From: CAIQQQ01 sp037445025
Lineage (GTDB): Bacteria > Pseudomonadota > Alphaproteobacteria > Acetobacterales > Acetobacteraceae
NCBI GenBank assembly: GCA_037445025.1
Contig: JBBILI010000008.1
Coordinates: 93,672 to 157,671 of the forward strand
Length of the DNA: 64,000 bases
Direction of reading: 5' to 3'
This document shows positions 16,980 through 26,100 of the stretch, piece by piece (positions within the stretch are counted from its first letter, which is position 1; each line of letters begins with the position of its first letter). A program made the translations under genes and the position numbers. The notes under the pieces were generated by a model. That model did no database searches, was not told the DNA's origin, and saw nothing but the letters and a program-made list of their open reading frames with translations.

Positions 16980-18047
16980 TCAGCCTTGATCGTTGACTGG
17001 CCTGCGCCCCACCGTCACCGGCACTTCCAGCTCACGCCCCTGGCGGCGCAGCGTCACCGTGGTCGTGTTGCCTGGCGCCATCGCCGCCACCGCGCGGATC
17101 AGCGTGCGCGCCGAATCGACCGCCTGCCCGCCCACCGATGTCACGATGTCTCCAGGCCGGATGCCGGACCTTGCCGCCGGACCGGTCCGGTCCACCCCCG
17201 CGATCGCCACCCCCGCCTGCTTGCGCCCGCCGGCATCCGGCCCCGGCAGATCCTGCACCGACACACCCAGCCAGCCGCGCTCGATCCGGCCATGGCTGCG
17301 CAATTCGGTGGCGATCTTGCTGGCAAGTTCCGACGGCACCGCAAACCCGATGCCCACCGATCCGCCGCCGTTGGGCGAGACGATGGCGGTGTTCACCCCC
17401 ACCACCTCGCCGTCGCTGTTGAAAACCGGGCCGCCGGAATTGCCGGGATTGATCGGCGCGTCGATCTGCAGAAAATCGTCGAACGCCGAGGCGCCGATGT
17501 CGCGCCCGCGCGCCGAGATGATCCCGGCGGTCACCGAACCGCCCAGCCCGAACGGGTTGCCGGCGGCGATCACCCAGTCCCCCACCTCCATCGCCCGGCT
17601 GTCGCCCCAGGGCACGAACGGCAACGGCCGGGGGGCGTTCACCTTGATGACGGCGATGTCCACCAGCTCGTCCGTGCCGATCAGCTTGGCCGGCAGCTCG
17701 GTGCCGTCATACAGGGCCACGCTGATCGTCTCGGCATCGCCCACCACGTGATGGTTGGTCACGATATAGCCCGACGGATCGATGATGAAGCCGGATCCGG
17801 CCCCCTGCATCTGCTGGCGCTTGCGGCGGAACCGGTCGCGGAACTGGCGCTGGATCTGCGCGGGCAGGCCATCCAGCGGGTCGGACCCGGCAACGCTTTC
17901 GGTCACCGCGATATTCACCACGGCCGGCAGCACGCGCCGGACCAGCGGCGCGAAGCTTTCCGGACCGGTGTGGGCCAGAACGGCACGCGGCAGCAGCATT
18001 CCCGCTGCGGCGAGGACGCCGAGATGGCGGCGGGTCAGGGCAGGCAT
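16980..18047 (-). CDS. Deg/HtrA-type trypsin-like serine protease with one PDZ domain
   Basis: 355 residues from ATG 18047. A signal peptide (LTRRHLGVLAAAGMLLPRAVLA) with two Arg suggests Sec or Tat export. The triad is visible: His in IVTNHHVVG, Asp in ELVDIAVIKV, Ser in NPGNSGGPVFNS. A single C-terminal PDZ domain follows (GWLGVSVQDL, GPAARSGIRPGDIVTSVGG), so it resembles DegS-type length (355 aa), though the N-terminus looks like a cleavable signal rather than an anchor. Probable periplasmic quality-control protease. Monocistronic, in the same direction as the two-component genes. Confidence 0.9.
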   Translation of the reverse strand: MPALTRRHLGVLAAAGMLLPRAVLAHTGPESFAPLVRRVLPAVVNIAVTESVAGSDPLDGLPAQIQRQFRDRFRRKRQQMQGAGSGFIIDPSGYIVTNHHVVGDAETISVALYDGTELPAKLIGTDELVDIAVIKVNAPRPLPFVPWGDSRAMEVGDWVIAAGNPFGLGGSVTAGIISARGRDIGASAFDDFLQIDAPINPGNSGGPVFNSDGEVVGVNTAIVSPNGGGSVGIGFAVPSELASKIATELRSHGRIERGWLGVSVQDLPGPDAGGRKQAGVAIAGVDRTGPAARSGIRPGDIVTSVGGQAVDSARTLIRAVAAMAPGNTTTVTLRRQGRELEVPVTVGRRPVNDQG

Positions 18048-18129
18048 GACGCAACTCCGAGCAAATCTCTGGTTCGAATGATGGAACGCTTTGCATGTGG
18101 CCATTCCGCCGCAGCGGAACAAGGATCCG

Positions 18130-20550
18130 TCACGTTTTGTGCGGATCAGGCTTTCGCGCTTCGGCCGTTGCAGGATCATCAGGCCAGTGATGGCGCGGAT
18201 ATCGCCCGCGCATGTCTTTTCGGACATCCGCCCACGCCCCGCGCCAGAACCCGGCGAGGTCGGCGGTGATCGCCACCGGCCGCTGCGCCGGCGACAGCAG
18301 CGCCAGCCGCAGCTCCACCCGCCCGCCCGCCAGCCGCGGCGTCTCTGACAGGCCATAGAAATACTGCGCCCGCGCCTCCGCCACCGGCACCGGCTGGGTG
18401 TAGTCGATCGCCGCCCGCCCGCCCGGCAGCGCCAGATGCGTGGGCAGCTCCTGGTCCAGCCGCCGCGCCTGCTCCCAGGACAACGTGGCCCGCAAAATCG
18501 CCGGCAGATCGATCTTCTGCAGATCGGCCAGCCGCGACAGCCCGTGCAGATGATCGGCAAGCCAGGCCCGATCCGCCGCCAGCGCCGCATCGGACAGATC
18601 CGGCCAGCCCTCCGGCTCCAGCGCGCGCATCAGCTTCACCCGCGCCTGCAAGTGGCGCGCCGCATCCGACCAGTCCAGGCTCGGCAGATTGGCGGCCCGG
18701 GCCAGCGCCAGCGCCGTCTCGGCCGGCTCGGCCGGCTCGGTGCGGTCCTCGATCACCAGCGCCCCCAGCCGGCGCCGCCGGCGCGCCAGCACCGAACCGG
18801 TCGCGGGATCGAGCCCGGTCTCCACCGAAACCGTGGTGCGCGCCGCGATATGCGCGGGGTCGAGCGGGGCGGCGAGACGGATCTGCGCCGAGAGCTTCAT
18901 CTCCAGGCTCGCCACCGCCAGCAGCGGCGCGCGGGCGAGCCGGTCCGCCACGGGAAGCTTCGCCCCCCCGCCCCCGGCCAGCCGGAACGACCCCGGCTCG
19001 CCGCGCCGCTGGGCAACGCGGTCAGGAAACCCGGCCGCGATCAGTCGCCCCGGATCGCCCTCGGCGGCGATATCCCGCAGCCCTAGCCTGCGCCGATACT
19101 GCTGCGCCGCTCGCCGGATGCGGCTGATGCCGTTGCGATCCCCGGTGCCGTCCCCCGCGATGGCCGACAGCCGCAGCCCGATATCGCTCGGCGCCTCGCG
19201 CCCCAGCGGATCGCGCTCCTCCAGCAGGGCCGCGATGTCGCAGGCCAACGCCGCCTCGGCCGGATCTGTCGCCGCCAGCATCATCGCGGCCAGCCGCGGA
19301 TGCGCCCCAAGCCGCGCCATGCGCCGGCCCAGCGCGCTGATCCGCTCGCCCTCCAGCGCGCCCAGCTCTGTGAGCAACGCCCGCGCCGCCGCCAGCGCCC
19401 CTGCCGGCGGCGCATCCGGAAACGGCAGATCGGCCGGCGCCGCCCCCCAGGACGCGCAGTCCAGTGCCAGCCCGGACAGCTCCGCCTCCAGAATCTCCGG
19501 CCGATCGAACGCCGGCAGGCCGCGATGCAGCGCCGTGCTCCACAGCCTTATCGCCACCCCCGGCGCCTCGCGCCCGGCGCGCCCGGCCCGCTGTTCCGCT
19601 GCGGCCCGGCTGATCCGCATCGTGTCCAGCCGGGTGAGCCCCGTGTTGGCATCCATCCGCGGCGCCCGCCGCCATCCGCCATCCACCACGATCCGCACCC
19701 CCGGCACGGTGAGCGACGTCTCGGCGATCGAGGTCGCCAGCACCACCCGCCGCGTCTCCGCCGGCCGCAACGCCCGGTCCTGCTCCGCCGGCGGCAGGTC
19801 GCCATGCAGCGGCAGCACCAGCGCGCCGCATCCGTCCAGCGCCGCCTGTGCCCGGCGGATCTCCCCCATCCCCGGCAGAAACGCCAGAATATCGCCCGCG
19901 TGATCCGCCAGCGCCCCGCGCACCGCCCGCGCCAGCGCCTCCGGCAGATCGCGCGGCTGGGCCAGGTCCCGCGTGGCGTGGATCACCTGCACCGGAAACA
20001 TCCGTCCGGCACTTTCCACCACATCGCCGCCGAGCAGCGGCCCCAGCCGCGCGCCGTCGGCGGTGGCCGACATCGCCAGCAGCCGCAGCTCGGGCCGGAA
20101 CTCAAGCTGCAGATCCAGGCAGAACGCCAGCGCCAGATCCGCCTCCAGCGCCCGCTCATGCACCTCGTCGAAGATCACGATGCCCACCCCGTCCAGCCCC
20201 GGGTCGGACTGCAGCCGCCGCACCAGCAGCCCCTCGGTGATCACCTCGATGCGCGTCGCAGCCGAAACGGCACTCTCCAGCCGCGTGCGAAACCCCACGG
20301 ACTGGCCGACGGTCTCGCCGATCAGGGCGGACATCCGCGTGGCCGCCGCCCGGGCCGCCAGCCGGCGCGGTTCCAGCATCACGATCTTCTGACCGCCGAG
20401 CCAGCCGGCGCCCTGCAACGCCAGCGGCACCAGCGTGGTCTTGCCGGCACCGGGCGGCGCGATCAGCACCGCATTCGGCCGCGCCGCGAGGGCGTTCAGC
20501 AGCGCCGGCAACGCCGCGCGCACGGGAAGGTCAGGCAGCATGTCATCCAT
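18130..20550 (-). CDS. hrpB: ATP-dependent helicase HrpB
   Basis: 806 residues, normal for HrpB. Motif I is APPGAGKTTLVPLA, Ia LEPRRLAARAAA, II IVIFDEVHERALEADLAL (DEVH), III LLAMSATADG, V VVLATSIAETSLTVPGVR and VI QRAGRAGREAPG. HA2 and the HrpB-specific C-terminal domain follow, with the LSWEQARRLDQELPTHLALPG stretch. A DEAH/RHA-type helicase, probably RNA-directed; cellular role poorly defined in this group. Start at ATG 20550 with a second ATG at 20541. Divergent from the DsbD-like gene across 60 bp. Confidence 0.93.
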   Translation of the reverse strand: MDDMLPDLPVRAALPALLNALAARPNAVLIAPPGAGKTTLVPLALQGAGWLGGQKIVMLEPRRLAARAAATRMSALIGETVGQSVGFRTRLESAVSAATRIEVITEGLLVRRLQSDPGLDGVGIVIFDEVHERALEADLALAFCLDLQLEFRPELRLLAMSATADGARLGPLLGGDVVESAGRMFPVQVIHATRDLAQPRDLPEALARAVRGALADHAGDILAFLPGMGEIRRAQAALDGCGALVLPLHGDLPPAEQDRALRPAETRRVVLATSIAETSLTVPGVRIVVDGGWRRAPRMDANTGLTRLDTMRISRAAAEQRAGRAGREAPGVAIRLWSTALHRGLPAFDRPEILEAELSGLALDCASWGAAPADLPFPDAPPAGALAAARALLTELGALEGERISALGRRMARLGAHPRLAAMMLAATDPAEAALACDIAALLEERDPLGREAPSDIGLRLSAIAGDGTGDRNGISRIRRAAQQYRRRLGLRDIAAEGDPGRLIAAGFPDRVAQRRGEPGSFRLAGGGGAKLPVADRLARAPLLAVASLEMKLSAQIRLAAPLDPAHIAARTTVSVETGLDPATGSVLARRRRRLGALVIEDRTEPAEPAETALALARAANLPSLDWSDAARHLQARVKLMRALEPEGWPDLSDAALAADRAWLADHLHGLSRLADLQKIDLPAILRATLSWEQARRLDQELPTHLALPGGRAAIDYTQPVPVAEARAQYFYGLSETPRLAGGRVELRLALLSPAQRPVAITADLAGFWRGAWADVRKDMRGRYPRHHWPDDPATAEARKPDPHKT

Positions 20551-20610
20551 CCAGGCCGCGTATCATCCTTCTTCTGGCGAGGCGATGGCACTGTCCCTAT
20601 TTAGGGTTCC

Positions 20611-22578
20611 ATGCAGATGATCCGGCTTCTCCTCGTCCTCATCCTGGCCCTGACCGCCACGGCCCACGCCGCCGAGAGCCCGCCGCACCGCACGCCCCGC
20701 GCCGTGGCCAGCCTGATCTCCGACACCGACGCCGTGGCGCCGGGCGTGCCCTACCACCTCGCGCTGCGGCTGCAGATCGCGCCAGGCTGGCACAGCTACG
20801 GCCTCAACCCCGGTGACGCCGGCGTGCCCCCCGCGCTGGATTGGACGCTGCCGCCCGGCACCACCACCGGCGCCATCGCCTGGCCCGCCCCGCACCGCGA
20901 GCGCGAGGGTGACGTGATGACCTTCGCCTACACCGGCGACACGCTGCTCAGCGTGCCTGCCACCGGCCCAGGGCCGGTGAAGCTGCACGCCTCCTGGCTG
21001 GTCTGCCAGAACATCTGCGTGCCCGAGGAGGCCGATTTCAGCCTAGACCTTCCGGCCGGCACACCGGCCCCCTCCGCCGAGGCGCCGCTGTTCGACGCCG
21101 CCCGCGCCACGCTTCCGCGCCCTTCCCCCTACCCCGCCACCATCTCGCCCGATGGCGTTCTCCACATCGCCGGCAACGACCTCGCCGCCGCGCACGACGC
21201 GTTCTTCATCCCCGACACGCCAGACCTCATCGCGCCCGCGGCACCGCAGACCCTGCGCACCGACCCGACCGGCCTCACCCTCGCCCTCACCAAAGGCGAC
21301 GCCTTCAAGCCGCAGACCGACATCCCCGGCGTGCTGCTGCTCACCGACGGCGGCGGCCAGCCGAGCGCGCTCGCGCTTACCGCCCGCCCCGGCAGCGTCG
21401 CAGCGGTCACCCCGCTCTGGCAGGCCCTGGCCTTCGCCCTGCTCGGCGGCCTGATCCTGAATCTGATGCCCTGCGTCTTTCCCGTCCTGGCGATGAAGGC
21501 CTTCGCCATCGCCAAGCTCTCCGCCGGAAACCGCGCCGTCGCCCGCGCCCAGGCCGGCGCCTACACGCTAGGCGTGCTGATCAGCTTCGCCACCATCGGC
21601 TTCGGCCTGATCCTGCTGCGCGCGCTCGGCCAGTCCGCCGGCTGGGGTTTCCAGTTCCAGTCCCCGCTCTTCGTGGCCGGCATGGCCTGGGTCCTGTTCG
21701 CCGTCGGGCTCAACCTCTCCGGTGTGTTCACCATCGCCCTCGGCATCGAAGGCGCCGGCCAGTTCCTCACCCTCAAACGCGGCCTCGGCGGCAGCTTCGC
21801 CAGCGGGGTGCTGGCGGTCCTCGTCGCCACCCCATGCACCGCGCCGTTCATGGGGGTTGCCATCGCCGCCGCCCTCACCGCCCCGCCGCTCGAAACCCTT
21901 GCCGTGTTCTCCGCCATGGGTCTGGGCCTTGCCGCCCCCACCGCCGTGCTCGCCCTCATCCCGGGCATCGGCCGTCTGCTGCCCCGACCGGGCGCCTGGA
22001 TGGAGATGTTCCGCCAGGCCCTCGCCTTCCCGATGTATGCCGCCGCCGTCTGGCTGATCTGGGTGCTGAGCCAGCAGGCCGGCCCCAACGGCGTGCTGGC
22101 AGCCCTCAGCGGCTGCGTGCTGATCGGGCTTTCGGCCTGGCTCCTCCGCCTGCGCAGCCGCCTCGGCCGCGGCCTCGCCGCCCTCGCCGTGCTCGCCTGC
22201 CTCGCCCTGGTGCCGCTGCTGCGCACCGCCCCCGCCGAAGCGACCGCCGACACCTACAGCCCCGCGCGCCTTGCCAGCCTGCGCGATGCCGGCAAGCCGG
22301 TGTTCCTCAACATGACCGCCGCCTGGTGCGTGACCTGTCTGGTCAACGAACGCGTGGCGCTCGAAACCACCAAGGTGCGCGACGCCTTCACCGCCGCGGG
22401 CGTCACGGTGCTGAAGGGCGACTGGACACGGCAGGACCCGTCGATCACGGCGTTCCTGCAGGCCCAGGGGCGCGACGGTGTGCCACTGTATGTGTTCTAT
22501 CCCGCGGGCGGGAAGGCGCCGGTGATTTTGCCGCAGATATTGACGGAGGCGGATGTGATCAAGGCGGTCAAAGGGTAG
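20611..22578 (+). CDS. DsbD/ScsB-like thiol:disulfide interchange protein
   Basis: 655 residues. Signal peptide first, then an N-terminal periplasmic domain with SWLVCQNICVPEEADF (redox Cys pair). About eight membrane helices include the two key cysteine motifs NLMPCVFPVLAMK and ATPCTAPFMG. The C-terminal thioredoxin-like domain has AAWCVTCLVNE (CxxC) and ends at VIKAVKG. It passes electrons from cytoplasmic thioredoxin to periplasmic substrates. Start could be ATG 20611 or 20617. Monocistronic; a family B element immediately follows the stop and separates it from the convergent bcsD. Confidence 0.92.
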   Translation: MQMIRLLLVLILALTATAHAAESPPHRTPRAVASLISDTDAVAPGVPYHLALRLQIAPGWHSYGLNPGDAGVPPALDWTLPPGTTTGAIAWPAPHREREGDVMTFAYTGDTLLSVPATGPGPVKLHASWLVCQNICVPEEADFSLDLPAGTPAPSAEAPLFDAARATLPRPSPYPATISPDGVLHIAGNDLAAAHDAFFIPDTPDLIAPAAPQTLRTDPTGLTLALTKGDAFKPQTDIPGVLLLTDGGGQPSALALTARPGSVAAVTPLWQALAFALLGGLILNLMPCVFPVLAMKAFAIAKLSAGNRAVARAQAGAYTLGVLISFATIGFGLILLRALGQSAGWGFQFQSPLFVAGMAWVLFAVGLNLSGVFTIALGIEGAGQFLTLKRGLGGSFASGVLAVLVATPCTAPFMGVAIAAALTAPPLETLAVFSAMGLGLAAPTAVLALIPGIGRLLPRPGAWMEMFRQALAFPMYAAAVWLIWVLSQQAGPNGVLAALSGCVLIGLSAWLLRLRSRLGRGLAALAVLACLALVPLLRTAPAEATADTYSPARLASLRDAGKPVFLNMTAAWCVTCLVNERVALETTKVRDAFTAAGVTVLKGDWTRQDPSITAFLQAQGRDGVPLYVFYPAGGKAPVILPQILTEADVIKAVKG

Positions 22579-22580
22579 CA

Positions 22581-22697
22581 CTTCTTTTCTGAAGAAAAGA
22601 AGCAAAAGACTTTCAAACGTTTGAGCGAACCTCTCTCCGGAGAGACACGTCAAAGGTCAGAAGTTTTTTTGGTTCTTTTGTTTCAAAAAAAGAACTT
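22581..22697. repeat. Family B intergenic element, copy B2
   Basis: Full copy between two convergent stops (dsbD-like and bcsD). Arms: C-type hairpin at 22581-22602 followed by CAAAAGACTTT, and GTTTTTTTGGTTCTTTT...AAAAGAAC at about 22663-22695. The core holds TCTCTCCGGAGAGA, flanked by ACGTTTGA and its near complement TCAAAGGT. Either strand would give hairpins next to T-runs, so a bidirectional terminator is plausible. Confidence 0.85.
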
Positions 22698-22702
22698 CTT
22701 GC

Positions 22703-23164
22703 CTAATTCTGCCCATATCTGAGCAACACCGTCTGCGGCGTGATCCGCATCCGCCGCACCGTCAGGCTCCGATCGCTCCCCGGCATCTGATTCATCCACC
22801 CGGTGTAGAGCCCCTCCAGCACCGCCGAAACCCACGTCCCCGGCGGGTCCCCCGCCGCTCCGATCCGGGGCAGCTGCGTGTGGGTGATCAGCAGCGCGTG
22901 ATCCCGCTCGTTCAGCACGAACCCGACCATCCCCCAGCCCATCGCGCCGAGATGGTCGTTGATCTCCATTGCCAGCGTCTCCAGGTTGGGCGCCGGGCTG
23001 ATCGGCCGCATCGCCGCCATTCGGGTGCCGACACCGCGCAGCAGCGCATCCCGCGCCGGCGCCCCGCCCATCGTGTCAACCTCGTCCGCCATCGCCCGCA
23101 AAAACACCGACCAGTCGATCCCCAGGGACTTGTCAGCCGAACCTTCTGCAGTCGAAGCCGTCAT
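22703..23164 (-). CDS. bcsD: Cellulose synthase subunit D (AcsD/BcsD)
   Basis: 153 residues, the usual BcsD length (about 156 in Komagataeibacter). Contains GIDWSVFLRAMADEVDTM, TLAMEINDHLGAMGWGMVGF and a C-terminal YTGWMNQMPGSD...VRRMRITPQTVLLRYGQ block. BcsD forms a periplasmic octamer through which glucan chains pass and is needed for crystalline ribbon assembly. Last gene of the bcs operon; its ATG overlaps the bcsC stop (ATGA, 23161-23164). Confidence 0.92.
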   Translation of the reverse strand: MTASTAEGSADKSLGIDWSVFLRAMADEVDTMGGAPARDALLRGVGTRMAAMRPISPAPNLETLAMEINDHLGAMGWGMVGFVLNERDHALLITHTQLPRIGAAGDPPGTWVSAVLEGLYTGWMNQMPGSDRSLTVRRMRITPQTVLLRYGQN

Positions 23165-26100
23165 TGCTTGGTGCCGTTGAAGATGTACTTGGCATACAAC
23201 AGCCCGGTCGCCTCGTTGAACTCGCCGATGTTCTGGAAGTTGAACGACCCACCCAGGAACAGGCTTGGCGACACCCGATAGTCGAACTTGCCATGGATCT
23301 GCCCGGCAATGCCCGACTGGCTCTTGGCCGGATAGTAGTTGCTGAACCCGGCATAGGACTTGGTCGCGTTGAGCTGGGCCTGCAGCGTCGGGTCGTTGGG
23401 GAAGTAGTTGCTCTGGTTCGAACTGAAGCTCTGCTCGCCCACCGAAACGCCGACCTCATAGCTGGTGTCGGCATCGAGCTTGCTGCGATACGTCACCGGG
23501 ATCATCGCCGAGATGAAGTGCTGCGGGCTGAAATAGCCGCCCTGGCCATAGGTGAAGTAGCTCAGGTTCTTGTTGTAGTTGATGTAGGACAGATCCACAC
23601 CGGCGCGCACCTCGTCATCCCCGTCCTTGTAGAACGGGTAGGAGCCGCCGGCGCCGATATCGAGTTCGGTGTTGCTGGACATGTTGGTGCCGGTGACGTT
23701 CCCGCCCCCGCCATTGACATAGAAATCCGCGGCTCCGGCGGTGAACTCCAGCGCGCCGTGCACACGGGTGCGCACAGCACCGCCCCAGGTCTTGCCCGAG
23801 TTGGTGTCGACCGTCCCGGCATAGGACAGCACGCTGTCCGTCATCGCCCGGCGCTCGATGCCGACGCGCAGACGCAGATGGTCGGTCACCTGCGGATCGA
23901 ACTCCAACCCGCCGATGATGTTCTGCACCTTGAAGCCCACCGGCGTGGTGCCGATGTCGGCATTCGCCCAGCGCCCGGTGAAGGCGACGTCGAAGCCCAC
24001 ACCCTGCGCGTTCTGCGCCTTCGGTGTGGCCCCGTAGTAGTTGGCGGCGACGTAGGGCGGGCCCTGCACGGCCGGCGTGATGTAAAGCGACGACGTGCCG
24101 AAGCGCTGCACGTTGGTGCCGTCCATGCTGATCGAGCCGCCGGAGAGCACGGTCGGCGTCACGCTCAGCTTGAGCTGGCCTGCCCCGCCCGGCGAATAGG
24201 TCGCTACCAGCGGCACCGTCATCGCCGTCAGCTTGTCGAGACCGGAATCGCCGGACCGCGTGTCGAATCCGAACCCCGCCTGCACGGTGGGCGCGATGCT
24301 GTCGCGCAGCTCGACGATGCCGCGGTCGATCTCCTGCGTCACCGGATCGGGCGCCGTGGTGCCGTTGCCCGGCCGCAGCCCGCTGGAGGCGAGCAGCGCC
24401 TGGTCGGGCGAGCGGCGGAACGGGTTGTCGTAGAACGGCACCGGGTTGGTGGTGCGCTCATCGGTGAACGGCAGGTCGCCATTGGCCGAAAGCCGCGGCA
24501 GCGCCGGGCGATACGGCTTGTTGAAGTCGTCGTTGCGGGCGAGCAGAGCATCGTCGGCGGCGGCCGCCTCGCCCGCGCTGGGCGGCGGCGCCGGGCGGTA
24601 CTGCGGCAGGTATTCCTGGGTCTGGCCCTGATAGCGCAGCTGCGGCGGCAGCTGGCCCTGCGGCGGCACGCCGGCGTTCTGGTAGGGCTTATACGGCTGA
24701 TAGGCCGGGTAGGTCGGTGTGGCGTATTGCGGCTGCACGTATTGCGGCTGGCTGTAGCCGGCCGGTGCTGCCGGATAGGACGGTGCCCCGTTGCCGGCTG
24801 GCGTGGCGAAGGACGGCGCGTAGCTCGGTGATGCGGCCGGCGCAGGATAGGTCGGCGCGGTAGGGTAAGCCGGCGCGGCGTTGAGCTCCTGTGCGTTCAA
24901 CGTGTCGGCGGACACGCCGCTGCCGCGCGGCGCAGGGGCAGCGGTGCGGCGGGGCTGCGGCAGGGTGGTCGTGTCGGTGGTGTTGAGCAGCCGGCCGGCG
25001 CCAGGATCGGGTGCCGGCGCGGCGTTCATCGCCGGCAGCTGGGTCGGCGAGGTATAGGGCGGCGGGGTGTACTGGGCCGGCGCCGAGCGGGTCGGCGGCG
25101 GCAGCGGTGCCGCCTGCACCGGGGCGGCGGTGTTCAACGGGGTCGGCCGCCCGGGCGTCTGGGTGGGCGCCTGGGCGGGCGCAGCCCCCTGGTAAGGCTG
25201 ATACTGCGGCGGCTGGTAGGACGGGTTGCTCGGCGTCGGGGTCTGCAACGCCGGCGGAATGGCCAGCGGCGGGATCGTGTCGTCGCCCTGGTCGGCGGTG
25301 CCGTAGGTGTAGGTCGCGCGGCTGGGCGCAAGCTTGGTGCCCAGCGGCGCCACCTGCACCTGCGGCCGGTCACGCAGCCGGATCGGCGGTGCGCCGGGCT
25401 TCAGCGTCACGTCGGTCAGCGTGCTGTCGTCATTGCCGTTGTCGGCATAGCCGAGCTGCTGCAGCCGCAGCGCGCGGGCGCGTTCGAGATCGCGCAGCGC
25501 GCGGGCATTGTTGCCCAAGGCGCGCGCCACGTCGGCCGACGCCATCCAGGACTTCGGATCATCCGGCGCCAGCTCCAGCCCTTCGGCCACCAGCTGCTCG
25601 GCGCGCTTCTTGTTGCCTGCCTGCAGCGCCGCCGCCACCGCCCCGCGCCGCGCCTCGGCGTTGTTGGGATCGCGCCGGAGCAGCGCCTCGTTGATCTCCA
25701 GGGCCTCGCGCGGCTCCTTCGCCCCGGAATATAGCCGCGCCAGAGCGAGGTTCATGTCGGGGTTGTCAGGGTTGGCCGCCAGCGCCGGCGCCAGCTTGTC
25801 ATAGCCGTCCGCCTGCCGTCCGGCCTGGTTGAGGTCGTCGGCGGTCTTGATCGCAAGCCCCGCACGCAGCTGGTCGAACGCGACCTTCTGCGCCTTCGGC
25901 AGTCCCGCGCCGGTGCGCAGCGGCTGCAGCATGATCTGCGCGCCGGTGGCGTCGCCGATGTCGAGCAGGGCGCCGGCATAGGCGATGCGCGCGGCCGGGC
26001 CCTGGTTGGGTGTGGCATCGCGCGCCACCACGATCGCGCGCCGCGCCGTGGCGGTATCGCCGATCGAGGACAGCGCCCGGGCGATGGCGGCGCCGCGGGC

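Noticed and set aside
24480..25330. Pro-rich linker of BcsC as evidence of a second frameshift
   Set aside because: The frame is open with consistent P/Y/Q/A composition and joins a good TPR domain to a good barrel.
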